Below are positions 1 through 8,034 of a DNA stretch of 64,000 bases, one piece after another. The DNA lies in the NCBI GenBank assembly GCA_900316045.1, contig ONBM01000002.1, forward strand, positions 26,979 through 90,978. Direction: 5' to 3'. This DNA is from an uncultured Bacteroidales bacterium. GTDB taxonomy: Bacteria > Bacteroidota > Bacteroidia > Bacteroidales > UBA932. Position numbers and translations under genes: made by a program. The notes below the pieces were generated by a model. The model was not told where the DNA came from. It made no database searches and was given only the letters and a program-made list of their open reading frames with translations. Each line of letters opens with the position of its first letter. The stretch's first letter is position 1.

Positions 1-1662
1 AGGTTGCTCAAGGTACGTCTTCGCAGCATTCTGGATTTCAGTCTGCCTTGAGGCATCGTCTGCCAGTTCCCAGATAGGAATCATCTGGGTTCCGTCGTAG
101 TCAATCATCACCCACTTGTTCTGGTTCTCAAGGCTAGAGAGCCATGAGGTGTACGTGGACTCGCTGACATTCGGATTCTGCGATGTGTACTGGGACTCTC
201 CGCCGCGAGCCTTCAGTGAAGACTCAAAGTTGGAAGACTCTCTCTTCATCGCATTGTAAGAATCTACCTCCACGGAAGCCGAGGCACCCTTTGAAAGAAC
301 CTTGAATCCGCCGGATGCTGCCACGCTCCATTCTACTGCGCTGGACATAGAGCTTACATCTGCGCTCATGGAGAAGTCAAGAGATCCTCCGAGGATGAAT
401 CCAGTGAGAAGGTGCGTTCCATATTTGGCGAACAGGGTCTCCGGAGACACGCTGCTGCTATTGATATCACTCTTCACGTTGTCGAGCAGGTAGTTTTTCA
501 TGGTCTCGGCAGTGACGCTGTTCAGGAACTTGATCGAACGCTTCTGCGTGATGCTTCGGAAGGAGGCGAACTCGTTCTCCTGTGAAGACAGGGTCTGCGC
601 AGAGAAGGAGTTGGACACTGACAGGCTGAATGCCTTGAAGCGTGCCGAGATGTTAGCGGTCTGGGACAGATTCGACTGGTACTCTTCGTATGTCTTGCCA
701 TAGATGTACCTCTCGTTCGTGGTATTCAGGGAGAGAGGGTCAGCTATCAGTTCGTCATCCTCAAGTTTGTCGATGTCCACCATCATGGCGCGGACGCTTC
801 CGTCAGAGGCATATTCTCCAGCTGCATCATAACCCATTCCAAGGTACTTGTAGCCTTCGATGCCATTCGGATTGCCTGACTGAACTACTTCCAGGGCGAT
901 GGACTGGCCGGAAAGCTTGTTCGTGAACGAAAGCTGGGTTGTGCGGTCTTTCATGAAGTTATTCGCCTTGGCCTTCAATGTTATCAGAGCATCGCCGGAA
1001 CCCGACGTAGGACTGACAGTCAGCCATTTAGGTATGTCTAACCCCACCTGATTGTTCAGAACCCATTCTCCTGTAGAAGAGAGCTGAACGTATGAGGTGT
1101 TGGCATCGTAGCTGAGAGTAACTACAGGCTTGTTGAACTCGAATACTACCACGCCCTTCTTCTGATGCACCTTAATCACTTTCTGGACCTCTATCTCTCC
1201 GCCATCCTCAACCATTACGGTAACATAGGCAGTCCTATCCTCAACCATGTTGAAGCCGGCCTTGATCACCACGTCGCGACCGTCGACCTCGGCTACGCAC
1301 CAGTCAGACGAAGACTTGACGGTGATAGGCTTAGAGGAGTTGGTAGGAAGCTTGAGAGTGTCGCCGCTGGAAACCAGCTCAGCCTCGTTGACTAACAGGT
1401 CAAGGAATGACCCCTCACCACTCTGGATGACCGTAAGGTTGCGGACGATAGGCTCGTCTTCCTGGTCAACAGTGTGCACAGTGACGATTCCCGAACGCTT
1501 GGAGGTGCTAGTATTGGCTGCAACCGTGAGGTTCACCCATGCATTCTTGTCTCCGTCGCCATCTTCAATTGCGCCTATGGTGATCCAGTCGACCTCGGAG
1601 TGAACCTCAACCTTGGACTGCTGGCCTCCGAGGAGGTACTCGAATCTGAGGTTGGGACTCCT
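1..1662 (-). CDS. MACPF-domain protein with BACON-like repeats (3' end beyond window; no visible start)
   Basis: The minus strand is open for 554 codons from 1662 to the window edge. The translation begins with about three beta-rich BACON-like modules, each ending in a VIQSG, VHQKK or VVQSG type strand, with one carrying WLTVSPTSGSG. A membrane-attack-complex/perforin domain follows. Its signature YGTHLLTGFILGG, encoded near 400-440, fits the family pattern Y-G-T-H followed by GG. MACPF proteins of Bacteroidetes are usually secreted lipoproteins, some of them pore-forming toxins against related bacteria. The signal peptide and a start codon are missing: the frame is closed by TGA at 1663-1665 and the first in-frame ATG is at 1248, inside a BACON module. 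The gene is therefore 5'-truncated, frameshifted near 1660, or misassembled. Family identity is firm; function in killing or adhesion is inference. Confidence 0.82.
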
Positions 1663-1841
1663 TCAGCGAAGCCTTCATCGCTATGTTCTCTTGAAGCAGC
1701 CCGGCTGCTTCATTCCTGGTCTTCGTTAACTCATCGATGAGCCTTGCCAAAACGATATTTTTTCCCCTGATGACCCCATCTGCAATACAAGAAGCGGAGC
1801 ACAGCCATCACTATCAGAATCGAAATGAATGCCCAGATCAT
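1663..1841 (-). pseudogene. Degenerate remnant between rsmA and the MACPF gene
   Basis: Directly after the rsmA stop, an ATG at 1841 opens a 36-codon frame with one strongly hydrophobic segment (WAFISILIVMAVLRFLY) that ends at 1731. A second frame then reads VLARLIDELTKTRNEAAGLL, an amphipathic helix. A transmembrane helix followed by such a helix recalls the middle of TPR-containing membrane regulators common in Bacteroidetes, here broken by a frameshift. This assignment is weak. What is clear is that no intact gene fits here, and that the MACPF frame begins inside the debris. Confidence 0.35.
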
Positions 1842-2615
1842 CTAACTCATCCGCTTGCAAAGGTCAACAAAACCATCCACTCCGAGCCGCTCAGGACGCA
1901 GCTCGAACATAGGGTCGGAAAGGAATCTTTGGCTGTCTTCTTTGAATATGCTGAGGATCAGCGGCTTGAGCGAATTTCTCAGGGTCTTGCGTCTCTGGCC
2001 GAAAGCCGTCTTCACAACAGTCCTGAACAGTTTTTCATCGCAGCCGAGGCTCTGCCGGTCGTTCCGTGTGAGCCGGATTACCGCAGAATGCACTTTAGGA
2101 GGCGGATTGAATGCTCCTGGCTCAACCCCGAAAAGATATTCTATGTCATACCAAGCCTGAAGAAATACCGAAAGGATTCCATATACCTTGGTTCCAGGCT
2201 TCTCGGCAATGCGCTCTGCGACTTCTTTCTGCACCATGCAGACTATTTCCGTAACCTGGTCTCTGTGTTCCAGAATCTTGAAGAATATCTGAGATGAAAT
2301 ATTATATGGGAAGTTACCTATCACTGAATATTCATCATTGAATATGCTGCCGAGATCCATTCTCAGGAAGTCGCCTTCGATGAGGCCGTCGCCAAGCCGA
2401 GGAAAGCGCTTGCGAAGATAGGTTACCGACTCATCGTCGATTTCCACTGCCTTGAAATCTGTTTCCGGCCGTTCAATGAGGTATTGGGTAAGGACGCCCA
2501 TGCCCGGACCTACCTCCAGCGCCTTATGCCCCTGAAGAGAGCCGACTATATTCTTTGCTATTTCCTGATCGATGAGGAAATGCTGCCCTAATGATTTCTT
2601 TGCGCGAACTTCCAT
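1842..2615 (-). CDS. rsmA: 16S rRNA dimethyladenosine transferase RsmA (KsgA)
   Basis: This SAM-dependent methyltransferase dimethylates two adjacent adenines in the 3'-terminal helix 45 of 16S rRNA during 30S maturation in the cytoplasm. At 257 aa it has normal family length. The N-terminal SLGQHFLID motif is at about 8-16, the SAM-binding EVGPGMG at 34-40, and the catalytic NFPYN (NLPYN in most relatives) at 101-105, followed by the C-terminal helical domain. The ATG at 2615 is preceded only 9 nt upstream by a -7 box, so the leader must be very short. The gene is divergent from aspS and shares its 155-nt upstream region. Confidence 0.96.
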   Translation of the reverse strand: MEVRAKKSLGQHFLIDQEIAKNIVGSLQGHKALEVGPGMGVLTQYLIERPETDFKAVEIDDESVTYLRKRFPRLGDGLIEGDFLRMDLGSIFNDEYSVIGNFPYNISSQIFFKILEHRDQVTEIVCMVQKEVAERIAEKPGTKVYGILSVFLQAWYDIEYLFGVEPGAFNPPPKVHSAVIRLTRNDRQSLGCDEKLFRTVVKTAFGQRRKTLRNSLKPLILSIFKEDSQRFLSDPMFELRPERLGVDGFVDLCKRMS

Positions 2616-2623
2616 AACAATTG

Positions 2624-2631
2624 CAAAGATA
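2624..2631 (-). promoter_or_regulatory. -7 promoter element for rsmA
   Basis: On the minus strand the sequence TATCTTTG matches the Bacteroidetes -7 consensus TAnnTTTG. It lies 8 nt upstream of the rsmA ATG, so transcription would start almost at the start codon. No clear -33 TTTG is visible. Confidence 0.55.
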
Positions 2632-2666
2632 AGTTATTTCTTCGACCACGGTTATGGATAATTTGC

Positions 2667-2674
2667 TAAATTTG
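2667..2674 (+). promoter_or_regulatory. -7 promoter element for aspS
   Basis: TAAATTTG matches TAnnTTTG and lies about 97 nt upstream of the preferred aspS ATG at 2771. A TTCG near 2640 could serve as a weak -33 element. Its position downstream of the ATG at 2654 argues against that upstream ATG as the start of aspS. Confidence 0.55.
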
Positions 2675-2770
2675 CATTTTGGGATTATGAACAGTTCCGC
2701 CTATCATCCTGACGAAAGCCAGGAGCTGAGTGAACGGAAAACACAGGCTGTCAAAATATTCATTAACAAT

Positions 2771-4540
2771 ATGTACAGAACACACACTTGCGGAGAACTC
2801 CGCATTGGGAACGCAGGACAAAAAGTCACCCTCGCCGGCTGGGTGCAAAGAACGAGAAAGCTCGGAGGCATGACATTCATCGACCTCCGCGACCGTTATG
2901 GCATAACCCAGCTCGTAGTTGAAGCTGACGCAGAGGCATCACTCCTTAGCACGGCTACATCTCTTGGCAGGGAATATGTCATCCAAGCCATTGGAACGGT
3001 GGTTGAACGGCAGAGCAAGAACTCCAAGATGCCGACAGGCGACATAGAGATCAAGCTGGACAAAATCAACATTCTGAACAAATCAATGACTCCTCCGTTC
3101 ACCATAGAGGATGAAAGCGATGGCGGCGAGGACATCCGCGCGAAATACCGTTACCTGGACTTGCGCAGGAATCCGCTCCAGAAGGCTCTTGCCCTCAGGC
3201 ACAGGCTTGCCCACGAGGTCCGCAACTATCTGGATGCACATGACTTCATGGAAATCGAAACACCATACCTCATCAAATCCACGCCGGAAGGAGCTCGCGA
3301 CTTCGTGGTGCCTTCCAGGATGAACCCAGGTGAGTTCTATGCATTGCCGCAATCTCCGCAGACATTCAAGCAGCTGCTGATGGTGGCAGGATATGACCGT
3401 TATTTCCAGATCGTAAGATGTTTCCGCGACGAAGACCTGAGGGCAGACCGCCAGCCGGAATTCACCCAGATTGACTGCGAGATGAGTTTCGTGGAGCAGG
3501 ATGATGTTCTGAATATGTTCGAAGGCATGATGAGGACGCTCTTCAAGAATGTCATCGGGGTGGATGTCCCAAATCCGCTTCCTAGGATGAGCTGGTTCGA
3601 CGCCATGGACAACTACGGATCGGACAAGCCTGACGTGCGCTTCGGAATGACGATTCACGAGATAACCGACAAAGTGAAAGGCAAGGGATTCTCTATTCTC
3701 GATGAAGCCAAATATGCCGGAGCCATAGCCGTCCCGGGAGGAGCCGAATACACTCGCAAGCAGATTGACGAACTGACGGAATGGGTGAAACGCCCTCAGG
3801 TCGGCGCAAAGGGCCTTATATACATAAAGCTGAACGCAGACGGCTCGGTTAAGTCTTCCATTGACAAGTTCTATGCGCCGGAAGACCTCAAAGCCATCGG
3901 CGAAGCGGTGGAAGCCAAGACCGGAGACATCATATTCATAATGTCAGGGAACGAAAAGCGTAAGGTCCAGACCATGCTGGGCGTTCTCCGAATTGAAATG
4001 GGCAACAGGCTTGGGCTTAGGGATCCCAAGGTGTTTGCTCCGCTCTGGATCGTTGATTTTCCTCTTCTTGAATGGAGCGACGAGGATAATCGATTCTACG
4101 CCATGCACCATCCGTTCACAGCACCGAAGCCAGAGCACATGGACCTCTTCTACAGCGACAAGAAAGAAGACCTCGAGAGGGTTTGCGCCAACGCATACGA
4201 TTTCGTGCTGAACGGCACTGAGCTGGGAGGCGGTTCAATCAGGATTCATGACTCTGAGGTGCAGAAGAGAATGTTCGAGGTTCTGGGCATTGGCCCAGAG
4301 GAGGCAGAATACAAATTCGGATTCATCATCCATGCCTTCCAGTACGGAGCTCCGCCTCACGGAGGACTCGCTTTCGGGTTCGACCGCGTCTGCGCCCTAT
4401 TCGCCGGCAAGGACACTATCCGCGATTTCATCGCTTTCCCTAAGAATAACATGGGACGCGACGTGATGATTGATTCTCCTTCCCGCATCGATCAGGTGCA
4501 GCTCGACGAGCTTCGCATCGACATCCGCAAAGAACAATGA
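2771..4540 (+). CDS. aspS: Aspartyl-tRNA synthetase
   Basis: This class II aminoacyl-tRNA synthetase charges tRNA-Asp with aspartate. I choose the ATG at 2771 because the protein then begins [11 protein letters not shown] and runs straight into the N-terminal anticodon-binding OB-fold, as in bacterial AspRS; the 39 in-frame codons upstream look unrelated to the family. Class II motif 2 ([18 protein letters not shown]) lies at about 217-234, the bacterial GAD insertion at roughly 290-420, and motif 3 (GGLAFGFDR) near 530. At 589 aa it has the expected length. It is divergent from rsmA and followed at once by a 13-bp-stem hairpin that may end the transcript. Confidence 0.97.
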   Translation: MYRTHTCGELRIGNAGQKVTLAGWVQRTRKLGGMTFIDLRDRYGITQLVVEADAEASLLSTATSLGREYVIQAIGTVVERQSKNSKMPTGDIEIKLDKINILNKSMTPPFTIEDESDGGEDIRAKYRYLDLRRNPLQKALALRHRLAHEVRNYLDAHDFMEIETPYLIKSTPEGARDFVVPSRMNPGEFYALPQSPQTFKQLLMVAGYDRYFQIVRCFRDEDLRADRQPEFTQIDCEMSFVEQDDVLNMFEGMMRTLFKNVIGVDVPNPLPRMSWFDAMDNYGSDKPDVRFGMTIHEITDKVKGKGFSILDEAKYAGAIAVPGGAEYTRKQIDELTEWVKRPQVGAKGLIYIKLNADGSVKSSIDKFYAPEDLKAIGEAVEAKTGDIIFIMSGNEKRKVQTMLGVLRIEMGNRLGLRDPKVFAPLWIVDFPLLEWSDEDNRFYAMHHPFTAPKPEHMDLFYSDKKEDLERVCANAYDFVLNGTELGGGSIRIHDSEVQKRMFEVLGIGPEEAEYKFGFIIHAFQYGAPPHGGLAFGFDRVCALFAGKDTIRDFIAFPKNNMGRDVMIDSPSRIDQVQLDELRIDIRKEQ

Positions 4541-4689
4541 AAGGAGCGTGAGGGGCGTCTATGGGAATAGCTAATATTCAACTAGTTGCCGATATTCCCC
4601 TCACGCTCCCCCTCGGTTGGCAAGGAGCGTGAGGAGGTGCCTTAGGGATAGCTAATATTCAACTAGTTACGAAAGCCTGACTCACGCTC
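4541..4689 (+). repeat. Two tandem hairpin units downstream of aspS
   Basis: Two related units lie in the aspS/zinc peptidase gap. The first has perfect 13-bp inverted arms, GGAGCGTGAGGGG at 4543-4555 and CCCCTCACGCTCC at 4597-4609. The second has arms GAGCGTGAG at 4625-4633 and CTCACGCTC at 4681-4689. Both carry the same 21-bp loop segment, beginning ATAGCTAATATTC and ending AACTAGTT, at 4567-4587 and 4648-4668. Conservation of the loop as well as the stem points to a mobile or structured repeat rather than a plain terminator, though it may also stop aspS transcription. Confidence 0.75.
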
Positions 4690-4715
4690 GAAAATATTAA
4701 TAAATCAATATGCCT

Positions 4716-5585
4716 ATGAAACTTGACGGACGAAGAGAAAGCACAAACGTAGAAGACCGCAGAGGCATGAGCCGCGGCGTGAAAGCCGGCATCGGCGGTG
4801 GCATCGGCGGAATATTACTAATCGCTCTCATCACTTTCCTTGGTGGTGGGGATTTGGGGGATGTCGTCCAGAACGTGGCATCTTCAGGTGTCCTTGAGCA
4901 GACAGACCCTCAGACAGAACAATCTTTCTCGGAAGAGGAACAACAGCTGGCTAAATTCTCTCGTCAGATTCTGGCCGCAACCGAGGATATATGGACCGAG
5001 AAATTCAAAGAGATGGGCTACGCATACACTCCTCCGACGCTGGTTCTGTTCACCAATTCAGTGCAGAGCGCTTGTGGCTCGGCATCTTCGGCTGTCGGTC
5101 CGTTCTATTGTTCCGGAGACCAAAAACTCTACATAGATCTCTCTTTCTTCTCGACGATGAAGCAGCAATTAGGCGCTGACGGCGATTTTGCCTACGCCTA
5201 CGTAATTGCTCACGAGGTTGGACATCACGTGGAGAATCTTCTGGGAATATTAGGGGAGGCGCACAAGAAGATGGCTCAAGCTAGCAAAACGGAAGCCAAC
5301 AAGATAAGCGTCCGGCTAGAGCTCCTAGCCGATTATTATGCCGGCGTGTGGGCGCACTACGACAACGAGGAATACCAGTCGCTGGAAGATGGAGACATAG
5401 AAGAAGCTATCAACTGTGCCAATGTCATAGGCGACAATTACCTTCAGAAAAAGGCTCAAGGTTACGTCCAGCCGGATTCCTTCACTCATGGAACCAGCGC
5501 CCAGCGCATGAAATGGCTGAAACTCGGCCTCCAGACCGGCGACATGACCCGCACCACCTTCGGCATCCCCGAAAGCCAGCTGTAG
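4716..5585 (+). CDS. YpfJ-type neutral zinc metallopeptidase, membrane-anchored
   Basis: The start MKLDGRRESTNVEDRR aligns with the conserved opening of the YpfJ family (PF04228), so I prefer the ATG at 4716 to the one at 4710. A glycine-rich transmembrane segment (GGIGGILLIALITFLGG) follows at about 30-47. The zinc-binding HEVGH is near 164-168, and a downstream Glu-rich helix (ELLADYYAGVW) probably supplies the third ligand. Length (289 aa) is typical. Substrates are not established for the family. It stands alone between the aspS repeat and a convergent gene, and no partner is suggested by context. Confidence 0.88.
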   Translation: MKLDGRRESTNVEDRRGMSRGVKAGIGGGIGGILLIALITFLGGGDLGDVVQNVASSGVLEQTDPQTEQSFSEEEQQLAKFSRQILAATEDIWTEKFKEMGYAYTPPTLVLFTNSVQSACGSASSAVGPFYCSGDQKLYIDLSFFSTMKQQLGADGDFAYAYVIAHEVGHHVENLLGILGEAHKKMAQASKTEANKISVRLELLADYYAGVWAHYDNEEYQSLEDGDIEEAINCANVIGDNYLQKKAQGYVQPDSFTHGTSAQRMKWLKLGLQTGDMTRTTFGIPESQL

Positions 5586-5727
5586 GTTTTCGTTTACATG
5601 GCCGAGCGGAAAGTTCAGGACACCGGCATCGAGTAGGACATAGGCACATGAAACGAGGATGGCTGTGGGTCATAAAAACTTACAGCCATCCTCTCATCAA
5701 ATTAATGATTCCGTACAAGAGTGCTCG

Positions 5728-6660
5728 TTATGGCAGATAACTGATTACTTTATCCATATCCCTGGATAGTTTGGCCAGTTTCTCCTTGCCGCCTCCTGAG
5801 ACCTCTGCCGTTATCCAGCCGCCGGAATACCCTACCTCGCCAACTGCCTTCATTACTGCAGGCCAGTCATCATCGCCTTTCTCGATGTCTACATCGAACC
5901 CTTTCCATAGACCCTGTTCATTCATTTTTTTTATGCTGAATTCTTTTAGATGGAGCTTGACAATCCTCTTATTGAGCGTCTTGATCCACTGCTCCGGCCA
6001 ACCATAGCGCAAAACGTTGCCGATGTCGAACCACCACCCTATGAGAGGGCAGTTGATATCATCCACGAATTGCTTTGCCTCAAGCGGGCTAAGCAAGAAA
6101 TTATTCCAGACATTCTCAAGGCCAATCTTGACTCCGGTGCTCTCTACAGCTGGAATCAACTCCTTGATGGCATAAAGCGCCGTATAGTAGGCTTCCTCGT
6201 AGGAAGATTCCTTATTGACCACGCCTGGAACCACCAGCACAGTATCACCCCCGATTGCCTTAGTGTCCTTTAGGGACTGGGTCACGGACTCCAGTATCTT
6301 TTTCCTGACTGCTGGATCAGGAGACGACAACGGGAGTTTCCAATGGTCCTTGTTCACCGTCGTAGGAAGCTCTATCCCGGATATATCCCTGGCTTTCAGA
6401 AGCTCATCGACAGGGAACTCCAGGGGACTGTTGAACTCAATGCCATCGAATCCGATTTCCTTGACCATTTTGAATTTATCGACCAAGGAGAGCTCGTCCT
6501 GAATCATTCCGTATCCCAAAGCCTTCTTCATTTTTACAGCCTTTGCCGGTTCCTTCTCTCTTGCAAAAGAAGAGATGTTCTCGGCAGAAACGAGTCCCGG
6601 GGCTGCCACCATGCCCGTAGTCAGCACCGTGGCTGATTTGATGAAATCTCTGCGTCTCAT
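5728..6660 (-). CDS. Tat-exported TIM-barrel sugar isomerase/epimerase-like protein
   Basis: The N-terminus MRRRDFIKSATVLTTG is a twin-arginine signal, so the 310-aa protein probably works in the periplasm. The rest is an AP-endonuclease-2/xylose-isomerase-like TIM barrel (PF01261), with candidate metal ligands in KIGLENVWNN, GWWFDIGNV, VKLHLKEF and GGWITAEVSGG. It is the last gene of a minus-strand cluster with a Gfo/Idh/MocA oxidoreductase 12 nt upstream and a SusC/SusD pair before that. In Bacteroidetes such proteins occur with DUF1080 proteins and oxidoreductases in pathways that cleave glycosides after oxidation at C3; that role is inferred here. Confidence 0.85.
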   Translation of the reverse strand: MRRRDFIKSATVLTTGMVAAPGLVSAENISSFAREKEPAKAVKMKKALGYGMIQDELSLVDKFKMVKEIGFDGIEFNSPLEFPVDELLKARDISGIELPTTVNKDHWKLPLSSPDPAVRKKILESVTQSLKDTKAIGGDTVLVVPGVVNKESSYEEAYYTALYAIKELIPAVESTGVKIGLENVWNNFLLSPLEAKQFVDDINCPLIGWWFDIGNVLRYGWPEQWIKTLNKRIVKLHLKEFSIKKMNEQGLWKGFDVDIEKGDDDWPAVMKAVGEVGYSGGWITAEVSGGGKEKLAKLSRDMDKVISYLP

Positions 6661-6672
6661 GGATTCCGTCGC

Positions 6673-8010
6673 TTAAAGACCAGGGATTGCCACCGGAAGA
6701 TCATACTTCGTATCCAAAGTAAGATCCTCTGGGAAGAATTTCTCATCCGAGCAGAGAGCTTGCTCCATTGTCACTTCCTGCCCGGTGTAAGCAGACATCC
6801 TGGCTGCCAGCGCGACAAGATTCGACCGAGCCGCCCAGTCGAAGTCATTAATGAGAGTTTTGTTGCGGATAGCAGCGAAAAGTTCGTCGTGTTCTTGCTG
6901 GTACATGCTCTTCACCTTGGCGTTCTTGTAGGCATTGGCATCAGTGAACTTGAAGGTGTCGTCATATTTCCAAGGATTTTTTCCGGTAATATAATGCTGT
7001 CCGTTCAAGCAATCTACTACGCATTTCCCATCCTCACCGACGAACTCCACTCCGTAGGAATGAGCCACGTTATTCTGTTGTTTGCAGCTGAAATAGGCCT
7101 TGGTTCCATCCGGATACTCAAATTTCGCCCCGAAATGGTCGTACACGTTGCCGAATTTAGGATCGGTTCGCTTAATCCTGCCGCCAGTCGCCACAACTCT
7201 TGAAGGGAGCGTGTCATTCATGCCCCACTGCATGAGGTCAACGCTATGGATTGCCTGCTCGACGATATGGTCTCCTGAAAGCCAGTTATAGTAGAGCCAG
7301 TTCCTGAGCTTGTATTCCATGTCGGTCCAGCCGCTCTTGCGTTCATGGAACCACAATTCACCTGAGTTGTTGCTTGCTTCGACCGCAAGAATCTTACCGA
7401 TGCTTCCATCTAATAGCCTGGAGAATGTCTCTCTCTTAGGTATATGATATCTCCAGCAGAAGCCAGACATCAATTCCGTGCCTTGAGCCTTTGCTTTTTG
7501 AGCCGCCGCTATTACCCTCCTCATGCCGGGTCCATCGACCGCAAACGGCTTCTCGCAGAAGATGTGCTTTTTTGCATTGACGGCATACTCAAGATGAGCC
7601 GGCCTGAAGCATGGCGGCGCTGCCAGGATTATCACGTCCACATCGGAATCAATCAGTTTCCTGAAGGCATCCAGCCCGACGAATTTATGGTCTTTCGCAA
7701 CTTGGACTTTCTTAGGGAATAGCTTCATCAGGTAATCGTATGAATTGTCGAGCTGATCCTTGAATGCATCAGCCATCGCTGACAGAACCACATTCTCATC
7801 GGCATTCAAGGCCTGTTCAGCAGCCCCCGATCCGCGGCCACCACAACCAATAAGGCCAACTTTCAGAGTGTTGCTGTTTCCTGTCCACGCACCTGACCTC
7901 GTTCCGGTCACGGCTTCCGCCGCAATTATGTCGCCAAGGCCACTGTTAGCCGAAATCATTGTTCCGACAGTCGCCATTCCGGCTGTCCGTAAAAAATCTC
8001 TTCTTTTCAT
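6673..8010 (-). CDS. Tat-exported Gfo/Idh/MocA family oxidoreductase
   Basis: MKRRDFLRTAGMATVG is a Tat signal, and a Rossmann fold follows with the nucleotide-binding LKVGLIGCGGRGSG near 50-63 and the family CEKPFAVDGPGMR motif. The C-terminal alpha/beta domain completes a 445-aa enzyme. Tat export allows folding with bound NAD(H) before translocation, as known for glycosidase-like and oxidoreductase members of this family in Bacteroidetes. It lies 24 nt downstream of the SusD gene and 12 nt upstream of the TIM-barrel gene. The likely role is oxidation, or transient oxidation, of a sugar at C3; the exact substrate cannot be read from sequence. Confidence 0.9.
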   Translation of the reverse strand: MKRRDFLRTAGMATVGTMISANSGLGDIIAAEAVTGTRSGAWTGNSNTLKVGLIGCGGRGSGAAEQALNADENVVLSAMADAFKDQLDNSYDYLMKLFPKKVQVAKDHKFVGLDAFRKLIDSDVDVIILAAPPCFRPAHLEYAVNAKKHIFCEKPFAVDGPGMRRVIAAAQKAKAQGTELMSGFCWRYHIPKRETFSRLLDGSIGKILAVEASNNSGELWFHERKSGWTDMEYKLRNWLYYNWLSGDHIVEQAIHSVDLMQWGMNDTLPSRVVATGGRIKRTDPKFGNVYDHFGAKFEYPDGTKAYFSCKQQNNVAHSYGVEFVGEDGKCVVDCLNGQHYITGKNPWKYDDTFKFTDANAYKNAKVKSMYQQEHDELFAAIRNKTLINDFDWAARSNLVALAARMSAYTGQEVTMEQALCSDEKFFPEDLTLDTKYDLPVAIPGL

Positions 8011-8034
8011 AATCTATCTCTATATTGAAATGCA

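Noticed and set aside
2654..2770. N-terminal extension of AspRS from the ATG at 2654
   Set aside because: The extra 39 residues lack family similarity, and the likely promoter -7 box (2667-2674) lies downstream of that ATG.
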